From GCA-2709075 sp038146865 (GTDB taxonomy: Bacteria; Pseudomonadota; Alphaproteobacteria; MPNO01; UBA2964), in contig JAYQSL010000003.1 of the NCBI GenBank assembly GCA_038146865.1, positions 1-64,000 on the forward strand: a stretch of 64,000 nt of DNA. The letters are read 5' to 3'. Each line of letters begins with the position of its first letter. Position 1 is the stretch's first letter. Of this stretch, positions 45,123 to 53,780 are shown one piece after another. A program made the translations under genes and the position numbers. Under the pieces are notes generated by a model, which had not been told where the DNA came from, did not search any database, and saw only the letters and a program-made list of their open reading frames with translations.

Positions 45123-45635
45123 ATGAGAATTATCAGTATCAAAGCCCCAATAATCATGCTTTTCCTTACCGGTATAACCCCATCATTTGCGCAGGATTTA
45201 CCGGTATTAGGCTATTTAGAACGCTCTAAAATCGGTCCGGTTGGCGTAACGTTAATTGGTAAATTAGATACGGGTGCCGACATGTCTTCGCTGGGCTACA
45301 CAAAACTCTTCAAGTTTAAAAAAAATGGACGCCGCTGGGTACGCTTTACTGTAAAGGATGAACTCGGGATAAATCACGATTTTGAGCTACCAGTGGTCGG
45401 TACGTCGAAGATCCGACGTCGCCGCGGTGGGGCTTCAATAAAACGTCCCGTTGTCGAAATGAAAATTTGTGTCGGAAACATCTCGGCTATGACATTAGTA
45501 AACCTATCAAATAGAAAACGGTTCTCCACTAAACTCCTTATCGGCCGCTCTTTTCTTCATCGTCGAGCCCTGGTGGATAGCTCCAGAGCCTTAAAAACTG
45601 AACTTTCTTGTTCGGATAAAGATATAAAACAATGA
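45123..45635 (+). CDS. Retropepsin-like aspartic protease (RimB / DUF785, 'ATP-dependent zinc protease' family)
   Basis: A 170-residue protein with a Sec signal peptide (about 1-23, cut after SFA) and the retropepsin signature LDTGADMSSLG (48-58), with the catalytic Asp49. The rest of the fold is seen in VRFTVKD, FELPVVGTSKIRRRRGG and LLIGRSFL. Despite the old name it is not an ATP-dependent zinc enzyme. It is the first gene of a three-gene cassette with a transglutaminase/7TM protein and an ATP-grasp ligase; its stop overlaps the next start. It probably acts in the periplasm on a peptide or amino-acid polymer made by the ligase. Confidence 0.85.
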   Translation: MRIISIKAPIIMLFLTGITPSFAQDLPVLGYLERSKIGPVGVTLIGKLDTGADMSSLGYTKLFKFKKNGRRWVRFTVKDELGINHDFELPVVGTSKIRRRRGGASIKRPVVEMKICVGNISAMTLVNLSNRKRFSTKLLIGRSFLHRRALVDSSRALKTELSCSDKDIKQ

Positions 45636-47161
45636 AACAAAAGCATGTTTTTATTCTGTGCCTTTTTGTTTTTCTGCTTGGGCTCGGACTTACGGGATAT
45701 AGATGGCTAGAACTGAACTTCCCCTTACTTCCTGATGAAACTGCGCCAACCTGGAGAATAGAAATTCAGGCCACTTTTGAGGCCAAGGGCGCGCCTGTGA
45801 AGGCCTCTCTAATGCTACCCCAAGAAACAACGGGTATCTCCATTCTTGATGAACACTTTGTTTCACGGGGCTATGGATTGAGCACAGAAAAAACAGATGG
45901 AAATCGTCGGCTGTATCTGACGAAGCGGCAGGCCGACGGCAAGCAAACATTTTGGTATCAAGCCTTGATATATCAAAACCCTATCCAAGAAAATATTGCC
46001 ACCATGGATTACTCTGTGAATCCGAGGAGCAGTGGCTTATCTGGTATCGATTTAATTGCAGCGCAGGAGATTTCACGTTCTATTGAAAGGGCCTCCGCTG
46101 ATAACCGAACATTTGTGCGTCTCTTATCAAGTCGGTTGAAAAACCCCCGATCAACGACAAAAGAATCATTATTACTTAGCGGCAATAAACGCAGTAGGTC
46201 CGTCTCGAAGGTACTAGTTGCCGTGTTAAGAGTGGCACGTATACCAGCCCGTCTTGTTAATGGTTTAGCGCTCACACCCGATCGTCGCTCGGCGCGCCTG
46301 ACAAGCTGGATAGAATTCCACGACGAGGGAAGATGGGTACCATTCAATCCCGCTACAGGGTTATTTCAGAAACCCCGAGATCATCTATCTTGGTGGCACG
46401 GCGAAGAACCGTTGTTATCAGTTGTAGGTGCCGTAAAGCCAAAAACAGAAATCGCAGTCAGCGGAATGCTTTTCTCCGCCTTTAGGGTAGCCCAAAAAGA
46501 GGGAGAAACGAGAGTGGACCCATTTTCTACCCTGTCTTTATCTGGACTCCCGATTCAGACACAAGAGGTATACCGCTTGCTTCTCACCGTACCTATCGGA
46601 ATTTTCCTGCTTGTTATTTTGCGCAACGTCATTGGCCTGAGGACATTCGGCACTTTCATGCCCGTACTGATTGCTTTGGCGTTTCGTCAAACTGACCTTC
46701 TTTACGGAGTCTTTTTATTTTCTCTTGTTCTGGGAGTCGGTCTGCTGATCCGTTTTTATCTGGAACATTTGAAACTGCTTTTAGTTCCTCGTTTAGCTTG
46801 CATCGTTATTGTTGTAATTTTTCTAATGACGCTAATCAGCATTGTCAGTTACAAGCTAGGATGGGATCGTGGACTTTCAGTGGCCCTATTCCCAATCGTA
46901 ATTTTAGCAATGACGATTGAGCGGATGACCGTGGTCTGGGATGAGAGGGGCCCCAAAGAAGCTCTAATCCAAGTATCTGGAAGCTTTTTTGTTGCACTTT
47001 TGTGCTTCTATGCAATGACCAATGATTTTGTCGAATATTGGACCTTCGTATTCCCTGAGGCACTTTTGATGATCTTAGCATTGACGCTCGGATTAGGCAG
47101 ATACACAGGCTACAGGCTCGTGGAACTTCCTCGCTTCAAGGTCCTTTCTGGTAGCGATTAG
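45632..47161 (+). CDS. Inactive transglutaminase fused to seven transmembrane helices (UUP1 type)
   Basis: A 509-residue membrane protein. One N-terminal helix (about 5-25) is followed by a periplasmic region to about 310 with a transglutaminase-like core (SVSKVLVAVLRVARIPARLVNGLAL and AWIEF-like RLTSWIEFHDEGRW), and then seven helices (about 318-500). Family members are called inactive because the catalytic cysteine is not kept; here the corresponding region also lacks an obvious Cys. It partners with the retropepsin and ATP-grasp proteins and may present or scaffold their substrate. Confidence 0.85.
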   Translation: MKQKHVFILCLFVFLLGLGLTGYRWLELNFPLLPDETAPTWRIEIQATFEAKGAPVKASLMLPQETTGISILDEHFVSRGYGLSTEKTDGNRRLYLTKRQADGKQTFWYQALIYQNPIQENIATMDYSVNPRSSGLSGIDLIAAQEISRSIERASADNRTFVRLLSSRLKNPRSTTKESLLLSGNKRSRSVSKVLVAVLRVARIPARLVNGLALTPDRRSARLTSWIEFHDEGRWVPFNPATGLFQKPRDHLSWWHGEEPLLSVVGAVKPKTEIAVSGMLFSAFRVAQKEGETRVDPFSTLSLSGLPIQTQEVYRLLLTVPIGIFLLVILRNVIGLRTFGTFMPVLIALAFRQTDLLYGVFLFSLVLGVGLLIRFYLEHLKLLLVPRLACIVIVVIFLMTLISIVSYKLGWDRGLSVALFPIVILAMTIERMTVVWDERGPKEALIQVSGSFFVALLCFYAMTNDFVEYWTFVFPEALLMILALTLGLGRYTGYRLVELPRFKVLSGSD

Positions 47162-47163
47162 CT

Positions 47164-48108
47164 ATGTTCGGTATAGCAAAAAAAATAAGGGCCGCAGGCG
47201 TTATTGGGGTTAACCAACGCAACGCCGACTACATACTCAAATACAACTCACGTCGGTTTTATCCACTTGTAGATGATAAAATTAGAACGAAGCTTCTCGC
47301 GAAAAAATTTGGAATTGCGGTCCCGGAGCTTTACGCCGCTATTGAGATCCAACGGCAAATCAATGACCTCCCAAAACTACTGTCATTGCATGACGATTTT
47401 GTGATCAAACCAGCGCACGGAAGCCAAGGGGAAGGGATAACAGTCATTACTGGCCAAACCAGGGGTTACTTCAGAAAGTCAGACGGATCCTTGGTTGCAT
47501 CGGAAGACCTTAAATTCCAGGTGTCTAATATTCTCAGCGGCATCTACAGTCTCGGGGGTCAGCCCGATAAAGCAATTATTGAATATAGGGTAAAATTTGA
47601 CCCCATTTTTGAGCATATCTCATACCGAGGCGTCCCAGATGTTCGGATAATAATTTTTATGGGTGTCCCCGTAATGGCGATGGTAAGATTACCCACCCAA
47701 GAGTCCGGGGGGAAAGCAAATTTGCACCAGGGATGCATTGGAGCCGGGGTTGATATTGCTACCGGACAAACCTTGCACGCCGTATGGAAAAATTCAGTGG
47801 TCCAGGATCATCCAGATACGGGCCATCAAGTGGCCGGTTTAGTCATACCTCACTGGGATCAATTACTAGACATTGCTGCCAGATCATATGAAATGACGGG
47901 ATTAGGATATCAAGGTGTCGATTTGGTGATGGATCAGAAATTTGGGCCATTGCTGTTAGAACTAAATGCGCGGCCCGGTCTGAATATTCAAATTGCCAAC
48001 AGAGAAGGCCTCTCTCCCAGACTTATAAAAATTCAGGAAAAACAATTTTCTTCGGTTAGAGAACGTGTGGCTTTCGCCAGGGAAAATTTTCGGTCTATTT
48101 ATGTTTAA
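47164..48108 (+). CDS. RimK-like ATP-grasp ligase (alpha-L-glutamate ligase homologue)
   Basis: A 314-residue ATP-grasp protein of the glutamate-ligase homologue group linked to transglutaminase/7TM genes. ATP-grasp elements are LLAKKFGIAVPELYA, VIKPAHGSQGEGITVI (about 78-93), and the Mg-binding DLVMDQKFGPLLLELNARPGLNIQ (about 258-281, Glu and Asn). It probably forms amide bonds with an amino acid in the cytoplasm; the acceptor is unknown. It lies two bases after the 7TM gene. Confidence 0.87.
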   Translation: MFGIAKKIRAAGVIGVNQRNADYILKYNSRRFYPLVDDKIRTKLLAKKFGIAVPELYAAIEIQRQINDLPKLLSLHDDFVIKPAHGSQGEGITVITGQTRGYFRKSDGSLVASEDLKFQVSNILSGIYSLGGQPDKAIIEYRVKFDPIFEHISYRGVPDVRIIIFMGVPVMAMVRLPTQESGGKANLHQGCIGAGVDIATGQTLHAVWKNSVVQDHPDTGHQVAGLVIPHWDQLLDIAARSYEMTGLGYQGVDLVMDQKFGPLLLELNARPGLNIQIANREGLSPRLIKIQEKQFSSVRERVAFARENFRSIYV

Positions 48109-48199
48109 TAAAATAATGTCTAGAATTTCATCGGAAAAGAACCATTGGTCGTGGAACGGTGAATGCTGCTTAAGGCGTGAACCTGTGAGGACTAAAATA

Positions 48200-48265
48200 A
48201 TGAACAATCGAAAAGATTTAAGAACGAAAACAGCCCTCTTCTTACGAAAGCTTAAGGGCTGGTAA
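48200..48265 (+). CDS. Possible short leader ORF before mscS
   Basis: A 21-codon ORF, MNNRKDLRTKTALFLRKLKG-like and basic, starts at ATG 48200 with TGAGGA nine bases upstream and stops three bases before the mscS ATG. A hairpin CAGCCCT (48231-48237) / AGGGCTG (48255-48261) lies inside its end. It could be a regulatory leader peptide; coding status is uncertain. Confidence 0.3.
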   Translation: MNNRKDLRTKTALFLRKLKGW

Positions 48266-48268
48266 CAG

Positions 48269-49588
48269 ATGCTGGAGAGTATTAACCAACACGTTACCCT
48301 GTATCTAGACAGCCTGAATTCGCCAGACTTTTATTGGCAAATTAGCTTGGTAGCCTCTGCTTGTTTGGTTTCTTGGGTTCTCTCTCTCCTCTTGAAACCA
48401 CGCCTGAATCGACATCATTTGGAATCGGGAAAAGCTCGGTTGGCCTTTGCCTGGTTCAATCCCGAGAGCTTAAGGCCCCTCTGTTTACCTCTGCTTCTCG
48501 TTATGAGTCTGGGAGGTATTGACTTCGTTAGCCCAGAGTTTTCAGGGAAATCATGGGTTTTACGAGCTGCACAAAGTGTTGCACTGATTTGGCTCCTTTT
48601 TGTGATCATAAGCCGCTTTATCCAATCTCCCTCTATAGTTTTTGTAATAAAATGGATTGGAATACCAATTGGCCTTCTCCACATTGCAGACTTACTAGTT
48701 CCCCTTACGTTGTGGCTGGACACATATTCGCTAAAAGTCGGAAATATAAACCTTACCCTCTACTCGGTCCTTCGCACTCTCTTATTTGGATTTTTATTAT
48801 TTTGGCTCGGACGCTGGTCAAATAAGACCGGACAAAAAATGATCCGTTCGAGACCAAACTTCGACTCGGCAACCCGAGAAATAATGTCGAAACTATTTGA
48901 AATCGCGGTTTTTGTTTTAGTATTTTTATTACTTCTAAATATTATCGGTATTGATTTAACTGCCCTAGCAGTCTTTGGAGGAGCATTGGGAGTAGGTCTT
49001 GGGTTTGGTCTGCAACAAATTGCCTCTAACTTTATCTCCGGGATCATTATTTTATTAGACCGTTCAATCTCTATTGGAGATTACATACAACTTGAAGATG
49101 GCAGATCAGGGCGCCTTCGAGAGCTATCGATGCGGTCCGCAACTTTAGAAACATTTGATGGCAAAGATATAATGGTTCCTAACGAAAAATTTATCACAAC
49201 TTCGTTTACAAATTGGACCCATAATAATCAGCAACAGAGATACCAGCTAAAGTTTCAAGTCGCATACGAAACTGATCTGGACCTATTATTTGAAGTAATT
49301 AGAGACGTTGTATCAAGCCATCCTCAGGTAATAAGTGGGGATCACTTACCAATAGAATTAAAGCCTGACGCCGAAATCGAAAAATTTGGGGAAAACGGCA
49401 TCAATATTCTGGTAGAATTCTGGATGGACGACATCGATGACGGCAAAAACCGGGTTGGAGCAGATTTAAATTATATGATCTGGGGAGCACTCCGGCAGCA
49501 TAATATAAAAATCCCCTTCCCTCGACGTGACGTTAAAGTCCTAAAGGACGCAGCAGGAACATTGGATAGCACTGATAACCGACAATAG
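48269..49588 (+). CDS. Mechanosensitive ion channel of the MscS family
   Basis: A 439-residue membrane channel with four or more N-terminal helices, then the MscS core: the pore helix and hinge LAVFGGALGVGLGFGLQQIASNFISGIIILLDRSISIGDYIQL (about 233-275, split here by family consensus), followed by the beta domain (LEDGRSGRLRELSMRSATLETFDGKDIMVPNEKF) and an alpha/beta C-terminal domain. It opens on membrane tension. It follows the ligase cassette by 160 bp, possibly as part of an osmotic-response unit. Confidence 0.92.
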   Translation: MLESINQHVTLYLDSLNSPDFYWQISLVASACLVSWVLSLLLKPRLNRHHLESGKARLAFAWFNPESLRPLCLPLLLVMSLGGIDFVSPEFSGKSWVLRAAQSVALIWLLFVIISRFIQSPSIVFVIKWIGIPIGLLHIADLLVPLTLWLDTYSLKVGNINLTLYSVLRTLLFGFLLFWLGRWSNKTGQKMIRSRPNFDSATREIMSKLFEIAVFVLVFLLLLNIIGIDLTALAVFGGALGVGLGFGLQQIASNFISGIIILLDRSISIGDYIQLEDGRSGRLRELSMRSATLETFDGKDIMVPNEKFITTSFTNWTHNNQQQRYQLKFQVAYETDLDLLFEVIRDVVSSHPQVISGDHLPIELKPDAEIEKFGENGINILVEFWMDDIDDGKNRVGADLNYMIWGALRQHNIKIPFPRRDVKVLKDAAGTLDSTDNRQ

Positions 49589-49591
49589 GCG

Positions 49592-51433
49592 CTAGGCTGC
49601 GCGTCCACTTTGTCTCGTAGACCTTGATCGCCACTCATCCTCTTCTTCGAAAAGCTCGGCAAGTTTTTCCATCATAGTCCCTCCCAGCTGCTCAGCATCC
49701 ATGATGGTCACTGCTCGCCTGTAATAGCGAGTTACATCATGTCCGATACCAATCGCAATCAGCTCAGCAGGAGATCGCGTCTCTATAAAATCTATAACTG
49801 AACGTAAATGGGTTTCTAAATAATTGCCCGGGTTAACCGACAATGTAGAATCATCCACTGGGGCACCGTCAGAGATAACCATAAGAATTTGACGTTGCTC
49901 CGAGCGAGCCATAAGTCGGTTATGCGCCCACAGAAGCGCCTCCCCATCAATATTTTCTTTAAGAAGACCTTCCCGTAACATCAAACCAAGACTTTTACGC
50001 GATCGACGGTAAGGAGCATCAGCACTTTTATAGACGATATGGCGCAAATCATTGAGACGGCCAGGTGAGGCCGGTTTTCCATCAGCCAACCATTTCTCGC
50101 GCGACTGTCCACCCTTCCAGGCCTTAGTCGTGAACCCAAGGATTTCTACTTTGACACCACAACGTTCAAGCGTCCGGGCCAAAATATCCGCGCTCATTGC
50201 TGCTACCGCAATGGGCCTCCCACGCATCGAACCAGAGTTATCGATCAGCAGGGAAACAACGGTATCCCTAAATTCAGTCTCATGCTCCATCTTATATGAG
50301 AGTGCATGCATCGGGTTGACCACGACCCGGGCCAGTCGGCCCGCATCAAGCAAACCCTCCTCTAGATCAAATTCCCATGAACGGGATTGTTTTGCCATCA
50401 GTCGCCGCTGCAATCGATTAGCTAACCTTCCAATAATCCCTTGATGCACACTTAGTTGTTGATCCAAATGATGCCTGAGCCTTGTAAGTTCCTCTTCTTC
50501 ACAAAGTTCCGCTGCCTCAATTTCTTCATCAAAATCTTGCGTATAAACCTGATAACGGGCCTTAGAGCCATCGCCATCGGCACTCTCTCTTCGTCTCTTT
50601 TCAGAGTCTGGCTGATCAGAGTCATCCTCACCAGCCATCTGGTCATCCTCGACCTGCTCGGACCCCTCTTCCTCTTCCTCTGCGCTTTCATCACCTTCAG
50701 CGCTTTCTGCAGTATCCTCCGACTCGCTCTCGTCGTCTGAGTCGTCATTCTCGTCTTCTTCAGGAGCCTCCTCGCTAATCTCTTCGTCACCTTCCTCCTC
50801 TTCATCAAGATCATATAGATCAAGGTGAACCATGACTTTATCGAGTGCTCTAGCAAATTCCTCTTGATCGCCAATACTCGAACGAAGATCCGCAAAATCG
50901 TCGCCGATTCTGCTATCAAGCCAGTTTCGCCAGTAGCCGAGGGCATTCTGAGCCGAAGCCGGTAGTTCTTCTCCCATTAATCTCTCACGAGTGAGTAAAG
51001 CGACCGCATCTGACAATCCGATGTCTTCCCGGTCTCCGACTCTAGAATAACCTGCTTGCTGACATTTCTCTTGAAATGACGCTCGGAGATTTTCTGCACA
51101 GCCTTTAAACTCTTCAGAACCAAGAGCCTCTACGCGAACCTGTTCAAACGCATCAAAGACGGCACGAGCCTCTTGGCCAGAGGGCGCGAACTTCCTGTGC
51201 ACCTTATCATCATGGAACCGCAACCTGAGAGCCATTCCATCTGCCTCACCGCGAAGTTGTGCCACATCGTCCCGAGACATTTTTCGCGGTGGTGTAGGCA
51301 GCCTAGCCGTGTTGCCGACCATGCGCGCCTCTGATCCGAATGTTACTTGGATTTCATCATTTTCAGCGATCGCGCGCATAGCTGCCGCTGTAATCCGCCG
51401 GAATTCCTCTACTGGACTTTCATCCGAAGCCAT
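49592..51433 (-). CDS. cobT: Cobaltochelatase subunit CobT
   Basis: CobT is the large AAA+-associated subunit of the cobalt chelatase CobNST in aerobic cobalamin synthesis. The 613 residues show an acidic, low-complexity stretch rich in Glu, Asp and Ser (about 210-290), as usual for CobT, and a C-terminal von Willebrand A domain with the metal site SLLIDNSGSMRGRP (near 394-407) and the D-G-A-P motif ISDGAPVDDS. It lies 47 bp after cobS. CobN is not in the window. Confidence 0.95.
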   Translation of the reverse strand: MASDESPVEEFRRITAAAMRAIAENDEIQVTFGSEARMVGNTARLPTPPRKMSRDDVAQLRGEADGMALRLRFHDDKVHRKFAPSGQEARAVFDAFEQVRVEALGSEEFKGCAENLRASFQEKCQQAGYSRVGDREDIGLSDAVALLTRERLMGEELPASAQNALGYWRNWLDSRIGDDFADLRSSIGDQEEFARALDKVMVHLDLYDLDEEEEGDEEISEEAPEEDENDDSDDESESEDTAESAEGDESAEEEEEGSEQVEDDQMAGEDDSDQPDSEKRRRESADGDGSKARYQVYTQDFDEEIEAAELCEEEELTRLRHHLDQQLSVHQGIIGRLANRLQRRLMAKQSRSWEFDLEEGLLDAGRLARVVVNPMHALSYKMEHETEFRDTVVSLLIDNSGSMRGRPIAVAAMSADILARTLERCGVKVEILGFTTKAWKGGQSREKWLADGKPASPGRLNDLRHIVYKSADAPYRRSRKSLGLMLREGLLKENIDGEALLWAHNRLMARSEQRQILMVISDGAPVDDSTLSVNPGNYLETHLRSVIDFIETRSPAELIAIGIGHDVTRYYRRAVTIMDAEQLGGTMMEKLAELFEEEDEWRSRSTRQSGRAA

Positions 51434-51480
51434 GTGCTATGATAGCCTCCCTAATCCCTGCTCTACTCCCAAGCAAAGCC

Positions 51481-52479
51481 TCAACCAGCTTCAGCTGGGA
51501 CAGTTTGATATTCTGGTAATTCCTCTCCAAAACACCGCTGATAATATTCAGCAACTGTAGTGCGCTCTAATTCGTCACATTTATTTATGAAAGTCATCCG
51601 ATAGGCTACGCCGACATCGTTAAATATATTGGCGTTTTCGGCCCAGGTGATCACCGTCCTTGGTGACATTACAGTTGAGATATCACCAGCCATAAACCCG
51701 GCCCGGGACAAATCCGCAACGCGCACCATGCTCGCAATCGTCTTCCGCCCCTCTTCATTATCGAAGTGGGGCGCTTTCGCTAAGACAATGCCGCACTCAA
51801 TGTCGTGCGGGAGGTAATTTAGCGTCGTAACAAGATTCCAGCGATCCATTTGTGCCTGGTTAATCTGCTGTGTACCGTGATAAAGCCCAGTCGTATCACC
51901 AAGGCCCACCGTGTTAGCGGTAGAAAACAAACGAAACCCTTTGTGGGTATGGATCACTCGATTTTGATCCAAAAGCGTCATCTTTCCGTCGGATTCGAGT
52001 ATTCTCTGAATAACAAACATGACGTCCGGGCGCCCCGCATCATACTCGTCAAACACTAAGGCAACCGGGTGCTGAATGGCCCAAGGGAGGATACCCTCCC
52101 TGAATTCCGTAATCTGTTTCCCATCTTTGAGCACTATGGCGTCTTTGCCAATCAGGTCGATACGGCTGATATGGCTGTCTAAATTTACCCGAATACAAGG
52201 CCAATTTAAGCGTGAGGCAACTTGCTCGATATGGGTCGACTTTCCTGTTCCGTGGTAACCTTGCACCATCAGGCGCCGATTATGGGAAAAAGCGGCTAAT
52301 ATCGCCAAAGTCGTGTCATGATCAAAACAGTATGCATCGTCTTGTTCAGGGACATACTCGGTCCTCTTGGTGAAGGCAGGGACCTTCATATCTACATCAA
52401 GACCAAATGTTTCTTTAACATCAACTTCGGTATCGGGAAGATCAATTCCCATGGTGTTTATGCCGTCAGAACCAGACAA
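51481..52479 (-). CDS. cobS: Cobaltochelatase subunit CobS
   Basis: CobS is the AAA+ ATPase of the cobalt chelatase. The 332-residue protein has Walker A GYHGTGKST (about 74-82), Walker B ALVFDEYDAG (about 137-146) and sensor regions with LFSTANTVGLGDTTGLYHGT. The TTG start at 52479 has AGGAG eight bases upstream. It is cotranscribed with cobT and would act on hydrogenobyrinic acid diamide through CobN. Confidence 0.95.
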   Translation of the reverse strand: MSGSDGINTMGIDLPDTEVDVKETFGLDVDMKVPAFTKRTEYVPEQDDAYCFDHDTTLAILAAFSHNRRLMVQGYHGTGKSTHIEQVASRLNWPCIRVNLDSHISRIDLIGKDAIVLKDGKQITEFREGILPWAIQHPVALVFDEYDAGRPDVMFVIQRILESDGKMTLLDQNRVIHTHKGFRLFSTANTVGLGDTTGLYHGTQQINQAQMDRWNLVTTLNYLPHDIECGIVLAKAPHFDNEEGRKTIASMVRVADLSRAGFMAGDISTVMSPRTVITWAENANIFNDVGVAYRMTFINKCDELERTTVAEYYQRCFGEELPEYQTVPAEAG

Positions 52480-52664
52480 GGCTCAAGCTCCTCTTTAATA
52501 ATTAATTAGCCTAACCCCTTACTACGGCACGAACGTAATTCGATATCGCGTGGTTCGAACAATCCAAATCAGATATGTCGGACAGGGCCACTTTCTCTCG
52601 GGGCCGGAGTATAGTCTTGGTAAATCCCTCCATCAAGGCCACGATGCGAGCTAAGAAACCAGTT

Positions 52665-53405
52665 TTAAGTCATGATCCTCCAGATGAGCCTGATTTCAAT
52701 CACAACCAAAAGTCCGACAATAAGTGCATTGAATGCTCTGTCGTTAAAAAAGCGAGAAAGCCAGACCGCAAGTGGCAGGAAGATAGCAATCGGAATACAT
52801 GCAAGCATGCTCTCATAGGCTCTCTCCAAATCTATTAATCCGAGCCATATAAAAGAAACAAGCTGAGTGAGAGCAAAAATTTGAAAAAGCACGGATACGA
52901 CGAAGACGTATTGCGGCTGCTTTAAATTCAGAGAGTGAACATATGGCGCCAGCACTGGGCCCGCAGTCCCGATCGCACCTTGGATTACACCAGCAGCTCC
53001 AACCACGAATAACGGCATGTGTTTTGTGACCGGACCCGCCGAGGTAAGTTTAAGTCTAAAAATTAGCGTCAACAGATAGGCCCCTAACCAAATTGCCATC
53101 GCCAGCAATAAATACCAGCCGGGGACGCTAGATAAAATCAAAGCTCCGGCAACCACGCCTAAGACACCTGTAACACAAACCAGCGGAAGTTTCGGGATCT
53201 GGACAGCACTCGCGCGGTAAGTCCAGAGAAGCCAAATATTAATGAGAACTCCGGGAATAACCATAATGGCCACCGCTCGATCAACATCCATAAAGCTAGC
53301 CATTACGGGGATAGCTGTTAGAGGAAGTCCAAGCCCAGAAATCCCTTTGACGAGTGATCCTGCAGCCAGCGCAACAAAAATTATTATTAGAGACTCAGTG
53401 GTCAT
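52665..53405 (-). CDS. TauE/SafE-family sulfite exporter-like permease
   Basis: A 246-residue membrane protein with about seven hydrophobic helices. The family signatures are the N-terminal GSLVKGISGLGLPLTAIPVMASF and the mid-segment VVGAAGVIQGAIGTAGPVLAPYV, the two related halves of TauE/SafE. Members export sulfite or organosulfonates, or import other anions. It stands alone between cobS and ubiD; substrate unknown. Confidence 0.9.
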   Translation of the reverse strand: MTTESLIIIFVALAAGSLVKGISGLGLPLTAIPVMASFMDVDRAVAIMVIPGVLINIWLLWTYRASAVQIPKLPLVCVTGVLGVVAGALILSSVPGWYLLLAMAIWLGAYLLTLIFRLKLTSAGPVTKHMPLFVVGAAGVIQGAIGTAGPVLAPYVHSLNLKQPQYVFVVSVLFQIFALTQLVSFIWLGLIDLERAYESMLACIPIAIFLPLAVWLSRFFNDRAFNALIVGLLVVIEIRLIWRIMT

Positions 53406-53780
53406 AAAAGCCTTTTAGAATACTAGCCACGAGAATGACAGACTCTTCCTATTCTCCCAAGCCTTTGGTTTAGATTATTGGTTTGCTCCTCCCCAACATG
53501 AAGGTCTCCTATCTAATCGAGGCGACACTAATTTACGAAGTACCAAAATTTTTATCGAATAAAATTGGGCAAAAATTAATATCCTTGAAGGAATTTAGGT
53601 TTGTAAATCCAATATCAAAATAACGCTCCAAAAAACCAATTTGCCAATATTTGTTGCGCGCAGGAATATTTCATCCAGCTCAAAATTTGCAGTAATCTAA
53701 AAGAGAAATATTGCCTAATTCTCTTGGCTTAGACATTATCACTGCCTTACCGAAATAGCTGCATCAGAAGTGGGCCAAAT
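53406..53780. other. Divergent intergenic region tauE-like / ubiD-like
   Basis: A 375-bp A+T-rich stretch with no ORF of note. It should hold both promoters, but no consensus boxes or repeats convinced me on inspection. Confidence 0.55.

Noticed and set aside
45690..45950. An 86-codon minus-strand ORF inside the transglutaminase/7TM gene
   Set aside because: Antisense shadow of a well-supported gene.
50452..50946. A 164-codon ORF in another frame of cobT
   Set aside because: It arises from the acidic low-complexity region of cobT, and its Arg/Lys/Met-rich content is a frame shadow.
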